The position numbers and the translations under genes were made by a program. Positions 8,815 through 16,162 of a stretch of DNA of 30,014 bases are shown here, piece after piece (the first letter of the stretch is position 1; each line of letters begins with the position of its first letter). Location: positions 1 through 30,014 of the forward strand of contig CALFGU010000032.1 in NCBI GenBank assembly GCA_937877685.1, in the 5' to 3' direction. The notes under the pieces are model-generated. The model was given only the letters and a program-made list of their open reading frames with translations. It was not told the DNA's origin and made no database searches. This DNA is from an uncultured Prevotella sp. Lineage in GTDB: Bacteria; Bacteroidota; Bacteroidia; Bacteroidales; Bacteroidaceae.

Positions 8815-9774
8815 ATGAAATTAAGTATCATAGTACCCGTTTATAAAGTCAGAGACTACTTGAGTCGATGCCTTGAGAGCATCCTTGAGCAAACGGTCTC
8901 TGACTATGAACTCATACTCGTAGATGATGGTTGCCCCGAGGGATGTGGTGCCATCTGTGATACTTATGCTCAGAAATATCCCCAAGTGCGGGTGATACAC
9001 AAGTCAAACGGCGGACTGTCATCCGCAAGAAATACGGGGTTAGAGTTGGCGAAAGGGGAATATGTCACTTTTGTGGATAGCGATGACACGGTGATGCCCA
9101 ACACGTATGCTGAGAATATGCGGATACTCTTGACTGACCCGGAAATAGAGATTCTTGAATATCCCGTTTACGAATATTATGACGGTCCGCGCAGTAAGTT
9201 TCGCACGTTTTCCCCACGCAAAGTTTCAGGTTCCACGGTCTTTCAAGATTGGGTGAAACATAAGGGTTATGAACATGCTTATGCCTGGAACAAAATCTAT
9301 AAGCGCCACTTGTTTCACACACTCAGATACCCTGAAGGCGAGAACTTTGAGGACATTTTCTTGACTCCTAAACTTTATGAGTTGTGCAAATGCGCCTATT
9401 ATTCTAACATAGGCGGGTATTACTACTTTGACCACGCCGGAAGTATCTCTAACACGCCCTCATTTGAGGGTATCTCCCTACTCTTCCGCAATAGAGTTCG
9501 CCTGTATGAGATGGTGAAGAAGCAATACGGCATGCACGCTGAATCCTACTACATCCTCACACAAGCGATTGATTCTCTCACCGACTTAGGTAAGTTCTGC
9601 CCGAAAAGGGAAAGTGACTACTTGCAAGCCTGCAAATTATTAGAAAAGGAAAGATTGCCCCTCGGCGCCATCATTACGATGAAGGTGCCCCTCAAACGCA
9701 AACTTAAATTCATCATTGCGACAATCTTTGGGATCAATGCCCATTGTCGGATGGTAGCTCTCCTTAAAAAATAA
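8815..9774 (+). CDS. Family 2 glycosyltransferase (first of pair)
   Basis: GT-A fold inverting glycosyltransferase, predicted to act at the cytoplasmic membrane face on a cell-surface glycan using a nucleotide sugar. The 319-residue protein starts MKLSIIVPVYKVRDYLSRCL. It has the nucleotide-binding VDDG at residues 36-39, the motif SNGGLSSARNTGL at about 64-76, and the metal-binding DSDD at 88-91. The C-terminal basic/hydrophobic segment (KRKLKFIIATIFGI) could associate with the membrane. It starts 29 bases after the porZ stop and ends 12 bases before the next glycosyltransferase, so the three are very likely one operon. Donor and acceptor cannot be read from the sequence; capsule, O-antigen or anionic LPS are candidates. 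Confidence 0.93.
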   Translation: MKLSIIVPVYKVRDYLSRCLESILEQTVSDYELILVDDGCPEGCGAICDTYAQKYPQVRVIHKSNGGLSSARNTGLELAKGEYVTFVDSDDTVMPNTYAENMRILLTDPEIEILEYPVYEYYDGPRSKFRTFSPRKVSGSTVFQDWVKHKGYEHAYAWNKIYKRHLFHTLRYPEGENFEDIFLTPKLYELCKCAYYSNIGGYYYFDHAGSISNTPSFEGISLLFRNRVRLYEMVKKQYGMHAESYYILTQAIDSLTDLGKFCPKRESDYLQACKLLEKERLPLGAIITMKVPLKRKLKFIIATIFGINAHCRMVALLKK

Positions 9775-9786
9775 CACAATCCTCTC

Positions 9787-10749
9787 ATGATGCTTCTTAC
9801 AATAATCATACCGCATTACAACCTACCGCGACCGCTGTTGGAGCGTTGTTTGGAGAGTGTTAAAAGTCAACATCTTTCGACCTCTGAACTTGAAGTTCTC
9901 ATCATTGATGATGAATCTGAAAATCCTCCGCTATGGGTCAAGGATATGTTTCCGGAATTTCAACTCATTTGCGCAAAGCATGGTGGCTTAGGGAGTGCCC
10001 GGAATGTCGGTATGAGCAAAGCCTCTGGAGAATATCTCTTCTTTTTAGATTCAGATGACTTTCTCGAGCCCGAGAGTCTCAAAAAATGCTTCGACATTCT
10101 CAAAGAATCACGCCCTGACATCTTACGCTTCAGATGGAGAAAGACTGATGGGACAGAAGAAGGGGGAGGCGCCGCACTAAAAGCATATCCGAGTGGCGCA
10201 ACCTACATGGCGCAACACAACTTATCCGCCATGGCGTGTATATACCTCTTTCGTCGCGACCTAATAGAGAAACACCCTATCGAGTTTCAAACCGGAGTTT
10301 ATCACGAAGACGAAGAGTTCACCACACGTCTTCATTACCATGCAGAAAGCCTTATTGATTCTGACATCTTAGTCTATCATTACTACGTCCGACCCGACTC
10401 TATCACTCAAGACTGTGATAGTCATAAAAAAGAAAATCGGTGGAGGGACATTCTCAGCGTGTTGCAAAGAATTAAAAGTTTCCGAGACGCGGTTTATCCT
10501 GTAGCAAACTCCATGCAGCGCCAAGGAATTGACCGCAAACTTACGTTTCTGACGGTTGACACTATCCTTAACACCATTTACCTTGGTAAAAATTGGACAG
10601 ACCTCCATAAACTTTGCCACACTACACTAAGTGAATTAGGCCTCTATCCATTGCCACGACGGAACTACTCATTTAAATACACGTTGTTCCGACTCCTTTG
10701 CAACAATCAGTTAGGACTTCGCTTGCTTCACACTATTTTAAGGAAATAG
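9787..10749 (+). CDS. Family 2 glycosyltransferase (second of pair)
   Basis: A second GT-A family 2 glycosyltransferase, 320 residues, with start LTIIIPHYNLPRPLLERCLE, aspartates in IIDDES at residues 41-42, HGGLGSARNVGMSKASGEYL at 65-84 and DSDD at 88-91. It resembles its neighbour in length and layout but diverges after residue 100, so it probably adds a different sugar or linkage. EDEEFTTRLHYHAE near residue 180 is the acidic segment often seen near the catalytic base of these enzymes. ATG 9787 and ATG 9790 are adjacent; either is possible. It is the last gene of the porZ unit and is followed by a strong terminator. Confidence 0.93.
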   Translation: MMLLTIIIPHYNLPRPLLERCLESVKSQHLSTSELEVLIIDDESENPPLWVKDMFPEFQLICAKHGGLGSARNVGMSKASGEYLFFLDSDDFLEPESLKKCFDILKESRPDILRFRWRKTDGTEEGGGAALKAYPSGATYMAQHNLSAMACIYLFRRDLIEKHPIEFQTGVYHEDEEFTTRLHYHAESLIDSDILVYHYYVRPDSITQDCDSHKKENRWRDILSVLQRIKSFRDAVYPVANSMQRQGIDRKLTFLTVDTILNTIYLGKNWTDLHKLCHTTLSELGLYPLPRRNYSFKYTLFRLLCNNQLGLRLLHTILRK

Positions 10750-10821
10750 GATAAAGCAAATTCACGACAATCATCTTCTTGTTGTCCGCTAACCAATAAA
10801 GTTGCGGATTACATGCTACAA

Positions 10822-10857
10822 AAAAAGCGGCCACTCTTGATCAGAGTAGCCGCTTTT
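10822..10857. terminator. Bidirectional terminator between the glycosyltransferase and transglutaminase genes
   Basis: Stem AAAAAGCGGC-c-ACTCT / AGAGT-a-GCCGCTTTTT around a TGATC loop, with an A run on one side and a T run on the other. It would end transcripts of both convergent genes. Confidence 0.9.
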
Positions 10858-10870
10858 TATTATCGTAATC

Positions 10871-12103
10871 TTACATTGTGATTTCAGGAATGCAAGTCAA
10901 GTCACCGCGCACAATTTCAAAGTCGGGGTGAACATTATAGAAGGCATTAGGAGCAATTTCTGTATCTTCAGGAACATAAGCACGGCGCAACTTCGGACAG
11001 TTTTCCACAGCGTAGGCCTCCATCTTCAATGTTCCAGGAGCAATAATGAGTTCCTCCATACCAGTTACGTTTACCACATAGTTCTTACCCATAGTTTCGA
11101 TAGGAAGCAACTCTACGACGGGCATCGCACTGGGAATGTAAATCAACTGTGAGTTATTCTTTCTGTAAACTACGCCACAGTGCGTCTTAAGTCGCGTATT
11201 CTTTTCATCAATATGCACGCGCTCTACATTGGGAGCATAATGCATCAAACCGATGAACTCTTCGCCCAAACTTTCAATATTTGTGCCCAAACAGATTTCG
11301 CGTACGTTGGCAGGGAGTAAACTATCGGGACTGAAACTCGTAATGCGGATGCCATTCTTGCTGTAAGGCACCGTAAACATATCGTCTGCCTGACGCACAC
11401 GAGCCAAGTTGAAGCGCTTTTCTGAGAAACGACATACCGACTCTTCCGTGGGATAGATGTCAATATCAATAGATTGCGGAACGAGATGCTCGTAAGAGTC
11501 CGTAGCAGTAAGGTTGAAACGACCATTATTCGTGGGGTCGCTCACCCACCACTTGTTGGCATAATACACATAGTTCCACGCATGACCACCCAAGGGTTCG
11601 AGGAAACCATTAATATTTACCACAGGAATGCCCTGCGTATGGAGCATCACATTCAGCAAGTTGGCGTAACCCTGACACACAGCATGGCGATTCTGAAAAA
11701 CAGCGTAAGGATCATTATCCCCCCACTCGTAACGAACATTGGCTACAACCCAATCAAATATTTTTCCATAGACCTTAGCTTCCGAAGTTTCATCAGCAAC
11801 AAGGTTGTCGGTAAACGTCTTAATCTCTTGATACTGGGCATCTGTAATTTTGAACGACGCAAATCCGTTGTCAATTTCAGGACCAACTTTTTTCAAAAGA
11901 TTGTTTACGGCTGTAATGGAAGACGTCTGACTCAAGTTCGTAGAGTTGTCTTTTTCTGGGAAGTAAGGAGTAGACCCAAAAGTCACGTTGACTCCAGGAA
12001 GGTCTTTTTCGGAAGACATGAGGAGTTCGTCGTCTTCACTGCTACAAGAAGTGAATAACCCGCCTGTTAAGAAAAGCGGAAGCACGTAGTAAAAAAGTTT
12101 CAT
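10871..12103 (-). CDS. Surface lipoprotein with transglutaminase-like domain and BspA-type leucine-rich repeats
   Basis: The 410-residue protein starts MKLFYYVLPLFLTGGLFTSC, a lipoprotein signal with lipobox FTSC and Cys20. The acidic tract after it (SSEDDE) resembles the Bacteroidetes surface-export signal. Residues about 95-200 match the transglutaminase/protease-like fold. The likely triad is Cys143 (RHAVCQGYANLLN), His174 (GGHAWNYVY) and Asp189 (WWVSDPTNNG), in the correct order and spacing. The C-terminal half, from about residue 245, holds short repeats like those of BspA-type proteins (NVREICLGTNIESLGEEF, MEELIIAPGTLKMEAYA), a probable binding surface. The fold is used for protein cross-linking, peptide cleavage or deamidation; which applies here is unknown. 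It is a single-gene unit on the minus strand. Confidence 0.88.
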   Translation of the reverse strand: MKLFYYVLPLFLTGGLFTSCSSEDDELLMSSEKDLPGVNVTFGSTPYFPEKDNSTNLSQTSSITAVNNLLKKVGPEIDNGFASFKITDAQYQEIKTFTDNLVADETSEAKVYGKIFDWVVANVRYEWGDNDPYAVFQNRHAVCQGYANLLNVMLHTQGIPVVNINGFLEPLGGHAWNYVYYANKWWVSDPTNNGRFNLTATDSYEHLVPQSIDIDIYPTEESVCRFSEKRFNLARVRQADDMFTVPYSKNGIRITSFSPDSLLPANVREICLGTNIESLGEEFIGLMHYAPNVERVHIDEKNTRLKTHCGVVYRKNNSQLIYIPSAMPVVELLPIETMGKNYVVNVTGMEELIIAPGTLKMEAYAVENCPKLRRAYVPEDTEIAPNAFYNVHPDFEIVRGDLTCIPEITM

Positions 12104-12600
12104 AGGCTGATGATTTACGGAGTTTTATAATTTTGTTATAGTTAATAATGACTGAATCTGTAAAGTAGCACCGGTTACAACTTTCACATGTTGAGCAGCA
12201 TCTCTTTCCGTCGCCACAGACACATTGTAACACAACACTAACAATCAACCATTTGCCCTTCCATCTCAATCTTCCCAAACAATAATACTAAGAAGCGTCC
12301 TTAAGTTAGACATAAGGAGCCTTATTTGAGATATAAGATGCCCTAAAAGAGACTTTGTAAAAGGAAGAGCACATGCAATTGCTAAAGAGCATATTTTTAA
12401 TGGGCAATATTCGCAAAAAAAAATGACATGAGCAAATGCTAAGTCCAAAAAGCATAACAGAAATGGAGCGTTGTGAAATTAAAAACTCAATTTATCATTT
12501 TTTTACAAAAAAGGGAGTGTAATATATGCAGACTTCACATTAATTGTGTAACTTTGCAGAGAAAACATTTTCTCACACTTTAAACTCAAATTTAATCATT
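12104..12600. other. Divergent intergenic region, 497 bp
   Basis: AT-rich and without a credible gene. The only clear signal is the TAACTTTG box at 12549-12556 for the rightward gene. No TAnnTTTG match was found for the leftward lipoprotein gene. Small open frames on the minus strand (12042-12278, 12266-12448) lack protein-like composition. Confidence 0.6.
12549..12556 (+). promoter_or_regulatory. Bacteroidetes -7 box of the GH109-like gene
   Basis: TAACTTTG matches TAnnTTTG and lies 44 bases before ATG 12601. No good -33 TTG is visible. Its position rules out the in-frame TTG at 12544 as the translation start. Confidence 0.6.
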
Positions 12601-14277
12601 ATGTTGAAGAAGATTTATTCAATTGCCCTTGCGGCATTGGTTTCTCTTTCTGCAGTAACTGCTTCGGCACAGTCACTTTCTCCCTCTACAAAGTGGCACT
12701 GGGACAAGGGAACAATCGTTGTTGAATCGCCTGAACGTCCTGCTGGTCAGCAGCACGCTCTCGGTTTGAAGGTAGCTCCTATCCAGACTGTACGCGTTGC
12801 TTTCGTTGGTCTCGGTATGCGTGGTGAATGGGCTGTAATGCGTTTCGCTCACATCCCTGGCGTAGAAATCGTTGCGCTTTGTGACTACGAAGAACCCCGT
12901 GCTGAACGCTTCCAGAAGTACCTCCGCGAAGCTGGTCTCGCTCCCGCTGACATCTATTACGGCGAAAATGGTTACAAGGAAGTTTGCCAGCGCCCCGACG
13001 TTGACCTCGTTTACGTAGCAACTGACTGGAACCACCACTTCCCCGTAGCTAAGTTCGCTATGGAAAATGGTAAGCACGCAGCTATCGAAGTTCCTTCTGC
13101 AATGAACCTCGAACAGTGCTGGGAACTTATCAACCTTTCTGAAAAGTTGCGCCTCCACTGCTTCATCCTTGAAAACTGCTGCTACGACGAATACGAAATG
13201 ACTGCCCTCGCAATGAAGCAGGACGGTTTGTTCGGTGAAGTTATCCGCGCAGAAGGTGCTTACATCCACGGTCTCGAATGGTTCTGGGATTCATATTGGA
13301 AGGACCCCAACGATAATGACAAAGACAACCTCCGTTGGCGTATGAAGTACAACATGGAAAACCGCGGAGACGTTTACGCTACTCACGGTCTTGGTCCTGT
13401 TGCTCAATGTCTCGACATTCACCGTGGCGACCGCTTCACTACACTTATCGCTATGGACACTGAAAGTTTCGTAGGTAAGGAATGGGTAGAAAACAAGACT
13501 GGTAAGGAATGTAAGGAATTCCGTAACGGTGACCACACAACAACTCTTATGCGTACTGCTCAGGGTAAGGTTATCGAAATCCAGCACAATGTTATGACTC
13601 CTCAGCCCTACAACCGTTTGTTCAAGTTGACAGGTACTAAGGGTTACGCTACTAAGTATCCCCAGCCCGAATTGGCACTCTCTGGTGAAGCGCTTAAGGG
13701 TACTGACGCTCCTCAGATGGACAACCTCAACGCTCACGGTTTCATGCCCGCTGCTCAGCGTGACGCTCTCTTGAAGAAGTATTACCACCCCATCCTTGCT
13801 AAGTATATCGAAAAGGGTCGTAAGATGGGTCACGGCGGTATGGACTATGTAATGGACGCTCGTCTCGTTTACTGTCTCCAGAATGGTCTTCCCCTCGACA
13901 TGGACGTTTATGACTTGGCTGAATGGTGCTCACTTGCAGAACTCGGTACTATCTCTATGGATAACAACTGTGCTGCTGTAGCATTCCCCGACTTTACTCG
14001 TGGTCACTGGAATGACGTTAAGGGTTACAAGCATGCTATGGCTGAACCCGCTGCTGAGGCAGCTACTGAAGCTGCTGCGGAAGCTTACACTGCGAAGAAT
14101 ATTGCTGCAACTAAGGAAGCTAACCTTTGGGCACTTTACGATGCTTTGAAGGCTGCTAAGGATGCTGCTAAGAAGGCAGAAGGTAAGGATGCAAAGAAGG
14201 CTCAGAAGGCTGTAGAAAAGGCTCAGAAGGCTTACAACAAGGCTGTGAAGAAGTTCGACGCTTTGATGGCTAAGTAA
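12601..14277 (+). CDS. Exported GH109-like Gfo/Idh/MocA protein with Ala/Lys-rich C-terminal tail
   Basis: From ATG 12601 the 558-residue protein has a Sec signal (MLKKIYSIALAALVSLSAVTASAQ). An NAD-binding Rossmann domain follows with GLGMRG at residues 70-75 and VEIVALCDYEEPRAERF. The motifs VDLVYVATDWNHHFPVAKFA, GKHAAIEVPSAMNLEQCW, ENCCYDEYEMTALAM, THGLGPVAQCLDIHRGD and HGGMDYVMDARLVYCL match GH109, the NAD-dependent alpha-N-acetylgalactosaminidases. A related periplasmic sugar oxidoreductase is the alternative. Residues about 480-558 form an unusual tail rich in Ala and Lys, likely helical, after the normal family end (VAFPDFTRGHWND). Codons are highly skewed (GCT, GGT, AAG, GAA, CTC), suggesting strong expression. 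The longer frame from 12544 overlaps the promoter and was rejected. Confidence 0.88.
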   Translation: MLKKIYSIALAALVSLSAVTASAQSLSPSTKWHWDKGTIVVESPERPAGQQHALGLKVAPIQTVRVAFVGLGMRGEWAVMRFAHIPGVEIVALCDYEEPRAERFQKYLREAGLAPADIYYGENGYKEVCQRPDVDLVYVATDWNHHFPVAKFAMENGKHAAIEVPSAMNLEQCWELINLSEKLRLHCFILENCCYDEYEMTALAMKQDGLFGEVIRAEGAYIHGLEWFWDSYWKDPNDNDKDNLRWRMKYNMENRGDVYATHGLGPVAQCLDIHRGDRFTTLIAMDTESFVGKEWVENKTGKECKEFRNGDHTTTLMRTAQGKVIEIQHNVMTPQPYNRLFKLTGTKGYATKYPQPELALSGEALKGTDAPQMDNLNAHGFMPAAQRDALLKKYYHPILAKYIEKGRKMGHGGMDYVMDARLVYCLQNGLPLDMDVYDLAEWCSLAELGTISMDNNCAAVAFPDFTRGHWNDVKGYKHAMAEPAAEAATEAAAEAYTAKNIAATKEANLWALYDALKAAKDAAKKAEGKDAKKAQKAVEKAQKAYNKAVKKFDALMAK

Positions 14278-14296
14278 TTCTTACACCATAAATATA

Positions 14297-14336
14297 AATT
14301 AGGGCGCCCCAAATTTGGAGCGCCCTAATTCTTTTA
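14297..14336 (+). terminator. Terminator after the GH109-like gene
   Basis: Near-perfect stem AATTAGGGCGC / GCGCCCTAATT (14297-14307 and 14320-14330) around CCCAAATTTGGA, which itself pairs, followed by CTTTTATT. It starts 20 bases after the stop. Confidence 0.85.
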
Positions 14337-14356
14337 TTGAATTCATGCAATGTTTG

Positions 14357-14395
14357 TTATAGGAACTATAGTCACTATAGATACTATAGAAACTA
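14357..14395. repeat. CTATAG nonamer array, copy B
   Basis: Units start every nine bases: TTATAGGAA 14357, CTATAGTCA 14366, CTATAGATA 14375, CTATAGAAA 14384 and decayed CTACGAAG at 14393. It lies between convergent genes, after the terminator. Confidence 0.7.
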
Positions 14396-14431
14396 CGAAG
14401 CACAAAGAATAGGTAGTTTCATAAGGTTAGA

Positions 14432-14575
14432 AACCTACATATATATAATATGTGGTGGCTGATTCCCCCTTACTAATGAGCAGTGGGGAGGTGCAACCTA
14501 CATATATTTTTGTTCTATCGGTAGATTCCCCCTTATAGAAGAGCAGTAGGAGGTTGCAAGTTACGCATATTCTTA
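14432..14575. repeat. 63-bp tandem repeat, two full copies and a partial third
   Basis: Copies at 14432-14494 and 14495-14557 both start AACCTACATATAT and both end with GATTCCCCCTTA, GAGCAGT and GGAGGT blocks. The segment after the first 13 bases is variable. A third copy begins at 14558 (AAGTTACGCATATT) and runs into the 3' end of the MATE gene. At the junctions AGGT(T)GC meets AACCT, giving a small palindrome. The period is divisible by three and the minus strand stays open through it, but codon content is not protein-like. Confidence 0.75.
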
Positions 14576-15901
14576 AATTTGTCTGCCACTCCAATTTCCC
14601 CAACGGAGATAGCACCAACAATAAAGGAGAAGTCCTGCGGAATAAAGCACTTCGCTCGCCCAGCAAATGGTCAGATTGCTACGGAATCCGAAGACGACAA
14701 CGATAAGATAAATAGCGTAAGCAACGAGCGTCACTACCTCGGCACAAAGTGCTGTGCGCGTGTTTCCAGTTCCCGAAACCACGTGCAACAAGATTTGGGC
14801 AGGGATACCAAAAAGATAGGAGAAAATCAGCATGCGTAAGGGCGCCACGCTCAAGTCAATTAACGCCGTATCTGTGGTAAACACCTGAATGACGGGTTCT
14901 GGGAAGACGGCGACTAAGAGGCAGAAGGGCACCATTACGAGATAACACAATCGCACAATGCGCCACATCAGCGGGATGACACTTTCCTTTTCTTTTTGCC
15001 CAAGTAAGTTGCTTGAAAGCGTGCTTGCTGTAGCGCCAAGAGCTGCCATACTCATGAAGAAAAAGCCCGATATATTGCGCAACACGTTTGACGAAGCCAG
15101 TTCTGACTCCCCAAGATGCTCCACTCCAAGGAAGAAAATAAACCACGTTGCTAAGGCAAGGAAATTTTGAATCATTGTCCAAACGCCTATGCCTAACACA
15201 TTTTTCAAGGTGCGGAATCTAAGGCGCGGCAAGTGGTTAAGGGCATACTTTTTAATATCCGTAGTTGCAAGGGTGTAACAAATAAAGAAGATTGCTGATA
15301 TCACACTCGCCAGCGAAGAAGCAAGAGCGGCACCTGCAATACCCATCCGCGGCATTCCGAGTTCTCCAAATATCAATGCATAGTTAAGAATGATGTTTCC
15401 CCCTACCATAATAATGGAGTTGTAAGTCAGTGTGCGCGTATTGGTAGTTGCTACATAAAAAGCACGAAACATGGTGCAAATCACAGCTGAAGCATACCCC
15501 ACAATGCGCCAATCAAGGTAAGTTGTTGCTGCTTTAGCCACCGCTTCCGAACGAATCATCAGCCCCATCAGTTGGTCGCCCCAAAGCAAGGTACACCCCA
15601 TTATCACAAAGGAAAGCAGCAGGAGGAAAACTACTCCATGATAAAAAATCGAACCTATCGCTTCATAATTCCCTTCTCCGTTTCGGCGACCCATCAGTAT
15701 TTGCGCCCCTGTGGCAAAACCAACCGCCAGCATAAACAGGGAGATGTAAAGAATGCCGCCTAAGGCCGACGCCCCTAATTCCACTTCGCCGACTCTCCCA
15801 AGAAATGCAGCGTCGGTCATCCCTATCAACTGCTCCATCAGGACGCTAATAAGGATGGGCAGGGCTATTTGAAATATCTGTTTTGTAGAATAAGTTTTCA
15901 T
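14573..15901 (-). CDS. MATE family efflux transporter
   Basis: Inner-membrane exporter that uses a sodium or proton gradient to expel drugs or metabolites. The 442-residue length and about 12 hydrophobic helices are normal for MATE proteins. The N-terminus MKTYSTKQIFQIALPILISV is followed by MEQLIGMTDAAFLGRVGEVELGA, the conserved first-helix segment, and GFATGAQILMGRRNGEG in the next loop; the second half has the matching ASNVLRNISGFFFMSMAAL. The substrate cannot be inferred. The start at ATG 15899-15901 follows a 5' leader carrying an AACCT octamer array. The 3' end abuts the 63-bp repeat, whose partial third copy may have altered the last residues. Divergent from the Mrp gene. Confidence 0.95.
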   Translation of the reverse strand: MKTYSTKQIFQIALPILISVLMEQLIGMTDAAFLGRVGEVELGASALGGILYISLFMLAVGFATGAQILMGRRNGEGNYEAIGSIFYHGVVFLLLLSFVIMGCTLLWGDQLMGLMIRSEAVAKAATTYLDWRIVGYASAVICTMFRAFYVATTNTRTLTYNSIIMVGGNIILNYALIFGELGMPRMGIAGAALASSLASVISAIFFICYTLATTDIKKYALNHLPRLRFRTLKNVLGIGVWTMIQNFLALATWFIFFLGVEHLGESELASSNVLRNISGFFFMSMAALGATASTLSSNLLGQKEKESVIPLMWRIVRLCYLVMVPFCLLVAVFPEPVIQVFTTDTALIDLSVAPLRMLIFSYLFGIPAQILLHVVSGTGNTRTALCAEVVTLVAYAIYLIVVVFGFRSNLTICWASEVLYSAGLLLYCWCYLRWGNWSGRQI

Positions 15902-15913
15902 TGAATAACGAAT

Positions 15914-15945
15914 AGGTTGTAAGGTCTTGAGGTTTTAAAGTTTTA
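15914..15945 (-). repeat. AACCT-type octamer array in the MATE leader
   Basis: Plus-strand units AGGTTGTA, AGGTCTTG, AGGTTTTA and AAGTTTTA in strict 8-base register. In the sense of the MATE mRNA this reads as ACCT/ACTT every eight bases, ending 12 bases before the start codon. On the upstream side it is bordered by AGAACCATGCGGA, close to AGAATCCATGCGGA beside the array at 24267-24306. Confidence 0.75.
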
Positions 15946-15981
15946 AGAACCATGCGGACCGTTACTTCTGATTTAATGGTG

Positions 15982-15989
15982 CAAAATTA
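15982..15989 (-). promoter_or_regulatory. Bacteroidetes -7 box of the MATE gene
   Basis: The minus strand reads TAATTTTG, matching TAnnTTTG, about 80 bases before the start codon and back to back with the Mrp promoter box at 16033-16040. The -33 element is not clear. Confidence 0.5.
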
Positions 15990-16032
15990 CCTTAAATGCA
16001 GGAAACTACTATCCTCAGTCGAGATTATTTAC

Positions 16033-16040
16033 TACTTTTG
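16033..16040 (+). promoter_or_regulatory. Bacteroidetes -7 box of the Mrp gene
   Basis: TACTTTTG matches TAnnTTTG. It predicts a leader of about 115 bases that contains the octamer array 16121-16152. The -33 element is not clear. Confidence 0.5.
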
Positions 16041-16120
16041 CAAGTAGGTTATTGAATTAAAAGGGTTGCGATATGCCCATTCAATGCCAAGGTGATTTCT
16101 CTCTCAAAATCTCAAGCCCC

Positions 16121-16152
16121 TTTAACCTCATAACCTTATAACCTTTTAACCT
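16121..16152 (+). repeat. AACCT octamer array in the Mrp leader
   Basis: Four units in strict 8-base register, TTTAACCT, CATAACCT, TATAACCT and TTTAACCT, followed by CACAAC and ending 10 bases before ATG 16163. The orientation relative to the gene is the same as in the MATE and ABC leaders. Confidence 0.8.
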
Positions 16153-16162
16153 CACAACACAA

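Noticed and set aside
11474..12058. 194-codon plus-strand frame opposite the transglutaminase lipoprotein
   Set aside because: Antisense shadow of a gene with clear signal, catalytic triad and normal codon pattern.
12544..12600. Upstream TTG start for the GH109-like gene
   Set aside because: It overlaps the -7 box and would bury the signal peptide; ATG 12601 gives a clean signal.
14432..14575. CRISPR-like array (conserved blocks with variable segments)
   Set aside because: Only two full units, with mismatches in the conserved blocks, variable segments of about 16 bases and no cas genes; a tandem minisatellite fits better.
14427..14666. Minus-strand 79-codon frame through the 63-bp repeats
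   Set aside because: It translates repeat DNA and overlaps the MATE 3' end in another frame; no homology-like features or start context.
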